From positions 555,151 through 619,150 of the forward strand of contig NZ_JAJCRR010000002.1 of the NCBI RefSeq assembly GCF_020564355.1: a stretch of 64,000 bases of DNA. The letters run 5' to 3'. Shown piece after piece: positions 9,095 through 17,022 of the stretch. The notes beneath the pieces are model-generated. The model was given only the letters and a program-made list of their open reading frames with translations. It did no database searches and was not told where the DNA came from. Each line of letters starts with the position of its first letter. The first letter of the stretch is position 1. The stretch comes from Lachnospira pectinoschiza (GTDB taxonomy: Bacteria > Bacillota > Clostridia > Lachnospirales > Lachnospiraceae). Made by a program: the position numbers and the translations under genes.

Positions 9095-11041
9095 ATGCCG
9101 ATACAGGTACTCGATCAAAGTACAATTAATAAAATTGCCGCCGGAGAAGTGATTGAACGTCCTTCTTCGGTTGTAAAGGAACTTGTAGAAAATGCGATTG
9201 ATGCCGGGGCAACCGCCATTACCATAGAGATTAAAGAGGGCGGTATTTCTTTTATCCGCATTACCGATAACGGAAGCGGTATTGCGCCCGAAGAAATCAA
9301 ACTGGCATTTTTGCGCCATTCCACAAGTAAAATCAAATCCATTGAAGATTTAATGAATGTTTCCTCCTTAGGTTTCCGCGGAGAGGCTCTCTCAAGCATT
9401 GCCGCTGTTTCACAGATTGAACTGGTGACAAAAACGGCGGACAGCTTTACCGGTATCCGATACGTGATTGAAGGCGGAAAGGAAGTCAGCTTTGAAGAAG
9501 TCGGCGCACCGGACGGAACGACATTTATGATCCGTAACCTGTTTTTTAATACCCCCGTGCGCCGTAAATTTTTAAAGACGGCGGCAACCGAAGCCGGATA
9601 TATCAATGCGCTGTTAGAACATCTGTCCCTGTCACACCCTGACATTTCTTTCCGTTTTATCAGCAACAACCAGAACCGTCTGCATACGTCCGGCAACATG
9701 AATTTAAAGGATATTATTTATTCCGTGTACGGACGGGACATTACCAAAAATCTGATTGAACTGGATGTATCCACGCAGGATATGCACATCACGGGATTTA
9801 TCGGAAAGCCCGCAATCTGCCGCGGCAACCGTGGATTTGAAAATTATTACATTAACGGCAGATATATTAAAAGCCACATTATTACAAGGGCTATAGAAGA
9901 AGCGTACCGCGGTTTTATTATGCCGCATAACTATCCGTTTACGGCACTGCATTTTCAGATTAACCCGTCCATTTTAGATGTCAATGTACATCCGACCAAA
10001 ATGGAGCTTCGTTTTTCCAAAAATGAGTTTGTCTATCAGTTTGTGCTGGATGCGATTACCGATGCCTTAAATCGGCGGGAGTTAATCCCGGAGGTTAAGC
10101 CGTCCGATACGGTTACGGAAAGTGCTATGCAGAACACAACCACACAACAGAACGCTTCCGCACAGCCGGAACCGCCTATACCGTCCATGTCTGTGCAAAA
10201 ACCTTCACGTTTGCCTGAACCGTTTGAAGCAGAACGTCTGCCCGATCCGGCAGAAAAATCACTTTCCGACACCGTGTCAGAAAGCGTTACTCCATACGGC
10301 ACACACAACACACAAAGCAGACAAAACATACAAAACATACACAATACACACAATACACACAATACACAAAATGTGCAGGACTCACAAGATACACAACAAA
10401 CAGCAAAACCGGCAGAGCAGATGAATCTGTTTGAAGACAAACTTTTAGATGTGAATCACAAACAGGATTACCGCATTATCGGACAGTTGTTTGACACTTA
10501 CTGGCTCATTGAATTTGAAGATTCATTTTACATGATGGACCAACACGCTGCCCATGAAAAGATTTTATATGAACGGCTGATGAAGCAGTTCCATGAAAAA
10601 ACCTATCACTCGCAGATGATTATGCCGCCGGTCATTTTAACGCTTAGTCTTCGTGAAGAACAGATTTTAAAAGAAAACTGGAAGACTTTTACAGCACTCG
10701 GCTATGAAATCGAGGAGTTTGGCGGAAAAGAATATAAAGTGACCGGACTTCCGGCAGAACTGCCGACCGTGATTGACTGCAAACAGCTTCTGATTGAACT
10801 AATTGACACGATTGCGGACGAATCTGCCACCCACGACCCGGAGCGTATTACGGAAAAGGTGGCATCCATGTCCTGCAAGGCGGCAGTCAAAGGCAATAAC
10901 CGTCTTTCATTTAAAGAAGCCGAGGAACTCATGCGCGAATTAATGGAAGCCGAAAATCCATACAACTGCCCACACGGAAGACCGACACTGATTAAAATGA
11001 CCAAATACGAAATAGAACGGAAATTCAAGCGGATTCTATAA
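9095..11041 (+). CDS. mutL: DNA mismatch repair protein MutL (endonuclease type)
   Basis: This GHKL ATPase couples MutS recognition to strand removal. The N-terminal half has E-L-V-E-N-A-I-D-A-G-A, D-N-G-S-G-I and G-F-R-G-E-A-L-x-S-I. The C-terminal half carries the endonuclease motif D-Q-H-A-x2-E-x4-E near 484-495 and C-P-H-G-R-P near 630, so strand nicking is intrinsic, as expected where MutH is absent. The linker (about 345-460) is P/S/T/Q-rich and contains a short tandem array of N-T-H/N-T-Q units encoded by repeated AATACACAC-like DNA. The protein has 648 residues, and GAAGG precedes the ATG. Confidence 0.97.
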   Translation: MPIQVLDQSTINKIAAGEVIERPSSVVKELVENAIDAGATAITIEIKEGGISFIRITDNGSGIAPEEIKLAFLRHSTSKIKSIEDLMNVSSLGFRGEALSSIAAVSQIELVTKTADSFTGIRYVIEGGKEVSFEEVGAPDGTTFMIRNLFFNTPVRRKFLKTAATEAGYINALLEHLSLSHPDISFRFISNNQNRLHTSGNMNLKDIIYSVYGRDITKNLIELDVSTQDMHITGFIGKPAICRGNRGFENYYINGRYIKSHIITRAIEEAYRGFIMPHNYPFTALHFQINPSILDVNVHPTKMELRFSKNEFVYQFVLDAITDALNRRELIPEVKPSDTVTESAMQNTTTQQNASAQPEPPIPSMSVQKPSRLPEPFEAERLPDPAEKSLSDTVSESVTPYGTHNTQSRQNIQNIHNTHNTHNTQNVQDSQDTQQTAKPAEQMNLFEDKLLDVNHKQDYRIIGQLFDTYWLIEFEDSFYMMDQHAAHEKILYERLMKQFHEKTYHSQMIMPPVILTLSLREEQILKENWKTFTALGYEIEEFGGKEYKVTGLPAELPTVIDCKQLLIELIDTIADESATHDPERITEKVASMSCKAAVKGNNRLSFKEAEELMRELMEAENPYNCPHGRPTLIKMTKYEIERKFKRIL

Positions 11042-11133
11042 AAAATCCTGCGGAATGGAGATAAGGGTAAAAAATCCTTAAATCTAAGATTTTTTACCCA
11101 ACAGTATTGTGCCGCAGGCGTCACAAAACTGCC

Positions 11134-11199
11134 CTTATCGCAGAACTGAATAAATTCAGTTCGCGATTCCTCCGGCATTAAATGCCTGCGGAATGGAGA
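11134..11199 (+). repeat. Dispersed intergenic repeat, copy 1
   Basis: This ~66-nt unit contains two hairpins: GAACTGAAT-AA-ATTCAGTTC, then GGCATT-A-AATGCC, followed by TGCGGAATGGAG, which serves as the ribosome site of miaA. A near-identical unit occurs at 19814-19877, and a partial copy (second hairpin plus GCGGAATGGAG) at 29308-29334. The short string CTGCGGAATGGAGAT also appears at 11048. It is not coding and looks like a REP-type intergenic repeat. Confidence 0.7.
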
Positions 11200-11204
11200 T
11201 TGAT

Positions 11205-12155
11205 ATGAAAAATCCTTTAATAATTCTTACCGGTCCGACCGCTGTTGGTAAAACTGCGCTGTCCATTAACCTTGCAAAGGCTGTGAACGGTGAAATCATC
11301 AGTGCGGACTCTATGCAGATTTATAAAGAAATGAAGATCGGCACGGCAAAGATTCTGCCGGAAGAAATGCAGGGTGTCCCGCATTTTCTTGTAGACGAAT
11401 TAAATCCCGATGAAGAATTTAATGTCACGGTCTTTCAGAAAAAAGCCAAAGAAGCCATGGCAGATATTTACAGCCGCGGGAAAATCCCGATTTTAGTCGG
11501 CGGCACCGGATTTTATATCCAGTCTGTTTTATATGATATTTCATTTACGGAAAGCGGACAGACCGATGCGTACCGTGAAAGCCTGTACCAGCTCGCCGCA
11601 GAAAAGGGTGCAGAATATCTGCACGCACGGCTTATGCAGGTAGATTCTGCCGCCGCGCAGGCAATCCACCCCAATAACGTCAAACGTGTTATAAGGGCAC
11701 TAGAGTATTTTCACCAGACGGGAGAGCGCATTTCCGAACACAATGAAGAAGAAGCCGCAAAAACTTCTCCTTACAACTACATTTATTTTGTGTTAAATAA
11801 TGACCGTGCCGTCTTATATGACCGCATTGACAAGCGGGTTGATGCCATGTTTGATGCGGGGCTGGTAGAAGAAGTGACCGCCCTGCGTGATAAAGGATAC
11901 TCAAGGAATCTTGTATCCATGCAGGGCATCGGTTATAAAGAAATTTATGCCAGCTTAGACGGAGAGTACGATTTAGACCGCGCCCGCTACATTATCAAAC
12001 GGGATACCAGACATTTTGCCAAGCGGCAGATTACATGGTTTAAACGGGAAAAGGATGTTACCTGGATGAATTACCCGGACTATAATAATTCACAGGCAGA
12101 AATGCTTGACGCGATGTTAAAAATGATAAAGGAAAGAGGAATCATAAAGAGATGA
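11205..12155 (+). CDS. miaA: tRNA dimethylallyltransferase
   Basis: MiaA transfers the dimethylallyl group to N6 of A37 in tRNAs reading UNN codons; MiaB, encoded upstream, then thiomethylates the product. The P-loop is G-P-T-A-V-G-K-T near the N terminus, with D-S-M-Q-I-Y as the second conserved motif and G-G-T-G-F-Y-I-Q further on. I choose the ATG at 11205 (MKNPLII) because the in-frame ATG at 11193 is part of the ATGGAG ribosome site. The length is then 316 residues, typical for the family. It overlaps the next gene by 4 nt (ATGA). Confidence 0.96.
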   Translation: MKNPLIILTGPTAVGKTALSINLAKAVNGEIISADSMQIYKEMKIGTAKILPEEMQGVPHFLVDELNPDEEFNVTVFQKKAKEAMADIYSRGKIPILVGGTGFYIQSVLYDISFTESGQTDAYRESLYQLAAEKGAEYLHARLMQVDSAAAQAIHPNNVKRVIRALEYFHQTGERISEHNEEEAAKTSPYNYIYFVLNNDRAVLYDRIDKRVDAMFDAGLVEEVTALRDKGYSRNLVSMQGIGYKEIYASLDGEYDLDRARYIIKRDTRHFAKRQITWFKREKDVTWMNYPDYNNSQAEMLDAMLKMIKERGIIKR

Positions 12156-13438
12156 ATACAACAAAAGAAATGTATATCCGGCAGATGGGAATTGATGAAA
12201 AAGTATATGACTACAGTCAGACACTGCTTGAAAATTTAAAAGAGCGTTTCGCAAAAATTGATGAAACCGCAGAATATAATCAGATGAAAGTCGTTGCCGC
12301 CATGCAGAAAAACCACGTGGCTGAAATGCACTTAAACGGCACCACCGGCTACGGCTACAACGATGACGGCAGAGATACCTTAGAGCAGGTTTATGCTGAT
12401 GTCTTCCACACGGAAGCGGCGCTTGTCCGTCCTCAGATTATGTGCGGTACACACGCATTAAATATTGCACTGTCTGCCAATTTAAGACCGGGAGATGAAC
12501 TGCTTTCACCTGTCGGCAAGCCATATGATACCATGGATGAAATTATCGGTATCCGTCCTTCAAAGGGCAGTCTTGCCGAATATGGGGTTACTTACAGCCA
12601 GGTGGATTTGCTGCCAGACGGTGATTTTGACTATGAGGGTATTAAAAATGCAATTAATGAACGTACAAAGCTTGTCACAATCCAGCGTTCCAAAGGCTAC
12701 GCCAGCCGTCCGACACTTTCCGTTGCAAGAATCGGAGAGCTGATTGCCTTTATTAAAAATATCCGTCCCGACATCATCTGCATGGTCGATAACTGCTACG
12801 GCGAATTCGTAGAGCGCATTGAGCCGTCAGAAGTCGGCGCCGATATGATTGTCGGTTCACTGATTAAAAATCCGGGCGGCGGGCTTGCTCCTTGCGGTGG
12901 CTACATCGCCGGTACAAAAGAATGTGTGGAGCAGGCGGCTTACCGTTTATCCTCACCGGGGCTTGGAAAAGAAGTCGGTGCAACACTCGGTGTCAACCAG
13001 TCCTTCTATCAGGGATTATTCCTTGCGCCGACCGTTGTTGCAGGTGCTTTAAAGGGTGCGATTTTTGCTGCAAATGCTTATGAAAAGTTAGGCTACAAGG
13101 TCATTCCTGACAGTACCGAAAGCCGCCATGACATTATTCAGGCGGTTGAATTAAACACACCGGAAGCACTGATTGCTTTCTGTCAGGGAATTCAGGCAGC
13201 TGCCCCTGTTGACAGTTTTGTATCTCCTGAGCCGTGGGCAATGCCGGGATATGATTCCGATGTCATCATGGCAGCAGGCGCATTTGTGCAGGGTTCTTCC
13301 ATTGAACTAAGTGCTGACGGTCCGCTTCGTCCGCCATATACAGCGTTCTTTCAGGGTGGACTGACATGGTACCATGCAAAATACGGCATTATGATGAGTA
13401 TGCAGAAGTTATACGAAGCCGGAATTTTGTCTTTTTAA
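12152..13438 (+). CDS. YnbB-like PLP-dependent protein (methionine gamma-lyase / 'aluminium resistance' family)
   Basis: This 428-residue fold-type-I PLP enzyme is a homologue of B. subtilis YnbB. The Schiff-base lysine is in the segment V-G-S-L-I-K-N-P-G-G-G, and the cofactor aspartate in C-M-V-D-N-C-Y-G-E-F. Family members are annotated as methionine gamma-lyase family or aluminium resistance protein; the true substrate is not settled. The ATGA overlap with miaA means coupled translation. The same pairing of this gene with hfq/miaA regions is common in Firmicutes, though no hfq is seen here. Confidence 0.85.
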   Translation: MNTTKEMYIRQMGIDEKVYDYSQTLLENLKERFAKIDETAEYNQMKVVAAMQKNHVAEMHLNGTTGYGYNDDGRDTLEQVYADVFHTEAALVRPQIMCGTHALNIALSANLRPGDELLSPVGKPYDTMDEIIGIRPSKGSLAEYGVTYSQVDLLPDGDFDYEGIKNAINERTKLVTIQRSKGYASRPTLSVARIGELIAFIKNIRPDIICMVDNCYGEFVERIEPSEVGADMIVGSLIKNPGGGLAPCGGYIAGTKECVEQAAYRLSSPGLGKEVGATLGVNQSFYQGLFLAPTVVAGALKGAIFAANAYEKLGYKVIPDSTESRHDIIQAVELNTPEALIAFCQGIQAAAPVDSFVSPEPWAMPGYDSDVIMAAGAFVQGSSIELSADGPLRPPYTAFFQGGLTWYHAKYGIMMSMQKLYEAGILSF

Positions 13439-13514
13439 TATCATTGTCGAAAAAAGACGAACTTCTTTGAAAGAAAAATGGCAATTATTTGTATACATTA
13501 AAAATATTCTATGC

Positions 13515-13520
13515 TATAAT
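13515..13520 (+). promoter_or_regulatory. Extended -10 promoter for the DUF4321-radC-mreB run
   Basis: TATAAT is preceded by TGC (TGn extended -10) about 40 nt upstream of the DUF4321 start. The -35 region (TATACA at 13492-13497, 17-nt spacing) is poor. It is likely the start of the shape-gene transcription unit. Confidence 0.5.
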
Positions 13521-13560
13521 TCAAGTTGGTTTAGTCTGATACAGACAGAAATGGAGAAAC

Positions 13561-13824
13561 ATGAGCAATATATCAAAGTATAAGAACGGCTGGTTTTTAC
13601 TGCTGTTTATTATGATTGGCATTGTACTGGGCGGTCTGATTGCAGAGTCCACTGCCGGAATTGAATCTTTAAGCTGGCTGTCATATGGCAATACCTTTGG
13701 GCTGGACAGCCCTTTAGTCATTAATCTGGGGGTGCTTGTCATTACATTTGCATTGCAGATTAAGATTACCATTGCAAGTATTATTGGCGTGATACTCGCA
13801 ATCATTATTTACAAGGTTGTATAG
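13561..13824 (+). CDS. DUF4321 small membrane protein
   Basis: This 87-residue protein has two hydrophobic segments (about 12-30 and 56-85) flanking a polar stretch, matching DUF4321, a clostridial family found next to maf/radC/mreB. Its function is unknown; the location upstream of mreBCD suggests envelope involvement. GGAG lies 6 nt before the ATG. Confidence 0.8.
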   Translation: MSNISKYKNGWFLLLFIMIGIVLGGLIAESTAGIESLSWLSYGNTFGLDSPLVINLGVLVITFALQIKITIASIIGVILAIIIYKVV

Positions 13825-13868
13825 CAGCCTGTACAAGGATTATCCGTTTGTCCGGAAAGGGCAGACCT

Positions 13869-14573
13869 ATGAACACAAAAAACAACTGTATACGCACAGA
13901 AAAAACGGATACCGTTTTACGTCCTTATGAAAAATGCCTTACACTCGGTGCAGAAACGCTTTCCGATGCCGAACTGCTGGCTGTCATTTTAAGGACAGGC
14001 GTATCCGGCATGAATTCCATTGAACTTGCACAGCACATTTTTTCTGTGTGCTGCAGGTCAAAGGGCTTACTGGGGCTTTCATCCATCACGATTCCTGAAC
14101 TGCTAAAAATCAGGGGTGTGGGAAAAGTCAAGGCCGTACAGATTAAATGTATCTGTGAACTGTCACGGCGCACAGCCAAGCAGAGTGCTTCCGCAAAGCT
14201 GAAATTCACCGAACCGGAAGCCATCGCTGCCTATTATATGCAGGATCTGCGGCTTTTAGAAAAAGAACATATGATTCTTGTTCTGCTTGACAGTAAATGC
14301 CGTAAAATTGCAGACACCGTACTTTCCGTCGGTACCGTCAATGCTTCACTTGTAACACCGAGAGAAGTTTTTGCGGAAGCCTTAAAGTACAATGCCGTTT
14401 CTGTTGTGCTGCTTCACAATCATCCAAGCGGTGATGCAGCACCCAGCCACAATGATATTGCGGTAACGGACAGAATCGTGCAGGCAGGAAAAATTTTAGG
14501 AGTTCAGGTCATCGACCACATTATTATCGGTGACAATACGTATACCAGTCTGAAAGAAAAAGAATATATGTAG
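13869..14573 (+). CDS. radC: RadC family (JAB/MPN domain) protein
   Basis: An N-terminal helix-hairpin-helix domain (L-L-K-I-R-G-V-G-K-V-K-A) is followed by a JAB-type metalloprotease-like domain with the metal motif H-N-H-P-S-G-D and downstream D. The family was named for DNA repair, but that role was withdrawn in E. coli; the biochemical function is uncertain. I use the ATG at 13869 preceded by GGAAAGGG rather than an in-frame TTG at 13848, giving 234 residues. The context before mreBCD is the classical Firmicutes arrangement. Confidence 0.93.
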   Translation: MNTKNNCIRTEKTDTVLRPYEKCLTLGAETLSDAELLAVILRTGVSGMNSIELAQHIFSVCCRSKGLLGLSSITIPELLKIRGVGKVKAVQIKCICELSRRTAKQSASAKLKFTEPEAIAAYYMQDLRLLEKEHMILVLLDSKCRKIADTVLSVGTVNASLVTPREVFAEALKYNAVSVVLLHNHPSGDAAPSHNDIAVTDRIVQAGKILGVQVIDHIIIGDNTYTSLKEKEYM

Positions 14574-14590
14574 ACGAAAGGAGTCCAAAA

Positions 14591-15613
14591 ATGGGACAGA
14601 ATATTTATGGTGTAGACATCGGTACCAGCAACTTTAAAATGTGCTGTAAAGATAAGGATAAGATTATCAATGAGAAAAATATCATTGCAATTGCAAATAA
14701 GAAAGATATTTTAGCATTCGGTGACGAAGCATATGAAATGTATGAGAAAGCACCAGAACACATTGAAGTTTCCTTTCCTGTAAAATTTGGTGTTATCGCC
14801 GATATTGAAAATATGCAGACACTGCTTCTTCGTTTCTTCAACAAAATGAATGACGATAAGAAATTTACAGGTAACACAGACTTTTATATTGCCGTTCCAA
14901 CGGATGTAACAGAAGTAGAAAAGAGAGCTTTTTATGAACTGGTTGCTGATTCCAAGGTGAAGGCAAAGAATATCTATATCGTAGATAAGCCCGTTGCCGA
15001 TGCCATCGGTGCCGGATTAGACGTTACCAAATCAAAGGGTATCATGATTGTCAACATCGGTGCTGAAACAACAGAAATTTCCGTTCTTTCATTAGGTGGC
15101 ATTGTTATCAGCAAATCTGTTAAAATCGGCGGTAACAAGTTAGATGACAGTATTATCAGTGCTGTCAGAAAAGTATACAACCTGATTATCGGAAGTAAAA
15201 CCGCAGAAGGCTTAAAAAAAGAACTCGGCAGTGCCGTACAGGCAGAAGAAACTTTTGCGCCAGGCTTTGGACGTAACGTGCTTTCAGGACTGCCTGTCAG
15301 CGTGGATATTTCATCTGATGTAATTTATTCAGCTGTAGTAGACCCGCTGCACTCCATTATGGATTCTATTAAAGTCATCCTGGAGCGCACTCCACCGGAA
15401 CTGGCAGCTGATATTATCAAAAATGGTATTTATGTATCCGGCGGAACATCCAATATCCGGAATCTGGAGAAGTTTATCCATCAGGAAACAAACCTTGCCG
15501 TAAATATTGTAGAAAATCCGGCTGAAAGTGTTGTCAGAGGTCTGATGGGTGTTGTCAGCAATCCGGATTTTGCCGGTGTCGCATACACACCACAGGATAA
15601 AAATTACGACTAA
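14591..15613 (+). CDS. mreB: MreB-like rod-shape actin homologue
   Basis: This actin-fold ATPase polymerises under the membrane and directs elongasome peptidoglycan synthesis. The phosphate-1 loop is V-D-I-G-T-S-N, phosphate-2 is I-V-N-I-G-A-E-T-T-E-I-S near 150-160, and the adenosine motif is Y-V-S-G-G-T-S-N-I near 285. At 340 residues it is normal in length, but the sequence is divergent from canonical MreB (for example D-I-G-T-S-N-F in place of D-L-G-T-A-N-T), as often in Lachnospiraceae. It is followed by mreC, mreD and a class B PBP, so the assignment is secure. Confidence 0.92.
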   Translation: MGQNIYGVDIGTSNFKMCCKDKDKIINEKNIIAIANKKDILAFGDEAYEMYEKAPEHIEVSFPVKFGVIADIENMQTLLLRFFNKMNDDKKFTGNTDFYIAVPTDVTEVEKRAFYELVADSKVKAKNIYIVDKPVADAIGAGLDVTKSKGIMIVNIGAETTEISVLSLGGIVISKSVKIGGNKLDDSIISAVRKVYNLIIGSKTAEGLKKELGSAVQAEETFAPGFGRNVLSGLPVSVDISSDVIYSAVVDPLHSIMDSIKVILERTPPELAADIIKNGIYVSGGTSNIRNLEKFIHQETNLAVNIVENPAESVVRGLMGVVSNPDFAGVAYTPQDKNYD

Positions 15614-15644
15614 GTAAAAATCCATTTCAGAAATGAGGAGAATC

Positions 15645-16487
15645 ATGAGAAAAAAGCTTGCTTCATTCATGAATTCAAAATATATACTGATCGGTTTATC
15701 CGCACTGTGTCTGCTTTTTATCGCAACCAGCTTTTTTACGGATAAACTGACAACCCCGCTTCGGAATGCCATTTCAACAGTGGTAATTCCGGTACAGCGC
15801 GGTATGAACTATATCGGATTATGGATATCCGACAAGTATGATACCTTACAGGAAATCAGCACAGTGCTTGAAGAAAACAAAGACTTACAGGCAAAGGTTG
15901 ACGACCTGACAGAGGAAAACAACCAGCTAAAGCAGGACAGCTATGAATTAGACCGCCTGCGCGATTTATATGAACTGGATGAAAAATATCCTGGATACAA
16001 CAAAGTCGCAGCCCGCGTTGTCGGTACAACTTCCGGCAACTGGTATAGTACTTTTACTATTGATAAAGGCAGCAATGACGGCATTGAAAAAGATATGAAT
16101 GTCATTGCTGGCGGCGGTCTTGTCGGTATTATTACGGAAGTCGGTCCGAATTATGCACAGATTAAAACAGTGATTGAAGATAACAGCTATGTCAGCGGCA
16201 TGTTAATTGACACCGGAGATACCTGTATTGTAAAAGGCGATATTGAATTAATGGATACGGGACTGATTCATCTTTCCGGCTTTGCAAACAGTGTCACTGT
16301 AAGAAACGGCGATAAAATCGTAACCTCCAATATCAGTGATAAATATCTTCCGGGTATTCTCATTGGCTATACAAAGGATGTTACCGCAGATGCCAACAAT
16401 CTGACACAGGCAGGGTACTTAGTTCCTGCTGTAGATTTTGGACATTTGCAGGAGGTTCTGATTATTACACAGAAAAAGAATTCATAA
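15645..16487 (+). CDS. mreC: Rod shape-determining protein MreC
   Basis: MreC is the bitopic elongasome scaffold: a cytoplasmic tail, one membrane helix (about residues 11-32), a coiled coil (about 68-105), then the beta-rich extracellular domain with repeated G-V/I-V-G-I-I and N-V-I-A-G-G-G-L motifs. The in-frame ATG at 15633 is part of the ATGAGGAG ribosome site, so I start at 15645 (MRKKLASF), 280 residues. It acts with MreB, MreD, RodA and the PBP encoded next to it. Confidence 0.95.
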   Translation: MRKKLASFMNSKYILIGLSALCLLFIATSFFTDKLTTPLRNAISTVVIPVQRGMNYIGLWISDKYDTLQEISTVLEENKDLQAKVDDLTEENNQLKQDSYELDRLRDLYELDEKYPGYNKVAARVVGTTSGNWYSTFTIDKGSNDGIEKDMNVIAGGGLVGIITEVGPNYAQIKTVIEDNSYVSGMLIDTGDTCIVKGDIELMDTGLIHLSGFANSVTVRNGDKIVTSNISDKYLPGILIGYTKDVTADANNLTQAGYLVPAVDFGHLQEVLIITQKKNS

Positions 16488-16503
16488 TAAATAGGAGATG
16501 GGT

Positions 16504-17022
16504 ATGAAACGGAAAATCGGAGAATTGATTTTAATCATATTTTTCTACCTTTTGCAGGTCACACTCGGCAGAGTGATTGCAATCGGCGGCATTAAACCGA
16601 ATCTGCTGATTATTCTTCCGGTATTATTCGGTTTCCTTCATGGAAAAAATGAAGGAATGTATGTAGGTTTTTTTGCCGGATTTTTTTATGATTTATTTTT
16701 CTCGGGACTGTTTGGTTTTACTTCCCTTGTATTTGTATACATAGGATACTGCTCCGGCATTTTTTATCAGAAATACGAAGAAACAGAAATGTTGATTCCG
16801 CTTGGCTTATTACTGGCGGGAGATTTCTGTTTCGGTTTCCTGTCCTATGTCGGTAACTTTTTACTGCACAACCGGTTGAATGCAATGTATTACATTTCAC
16901 GCTTTATTCTGCCGGAGGTTGTGTACACACTTTTGATTGCCGTCATTTTATACAAGCCGGTAACCTTTTTAAATAAGCACTTAAATCCTACGGATAAAAG
17001 GAGAATCAGTAAAGTTGATTAA
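16504..17022 (+). CDS. mreD: Rod shape-determining protein MreD
   Basis: This polytopic membrane protein of about 172 residues has five or six hydrophobic helices and the MreD pattern G-x-x-P-N-L-L-I-I-L-P near residue 30 and G-F-F-A-G-F-F-Y-D-L-F-F-S near 58-70. The ATG at 16498 abuts the TAGGAG ribosome site, so 16504 is the better start. It overlaps the start of the PBP gene by 8 nt. Confidence 0.95.
   Translation: MKRKIGELILIIFFYLLQVTLGRVIAIGGIKPNLLIILPVLFGFLHGKNEGMYVGFFAGFFYDLFFSGLFGFTSLVFVYIGYCSGIFYQKYEETEMLIPLGLLLAGDFCFGFLSYVGNFLLHNRLNAMYYISRFILPEVVYTLLIAVILYKPVTFLNKHLNPTDKRRISKVD

Noticed and set aside
10036..10440. Cys-rich antisense frame in mutL
   Set aside because: It is the shadow of the N-T-H repeat linker on the opposite strand; mutL is clearly the real gene.
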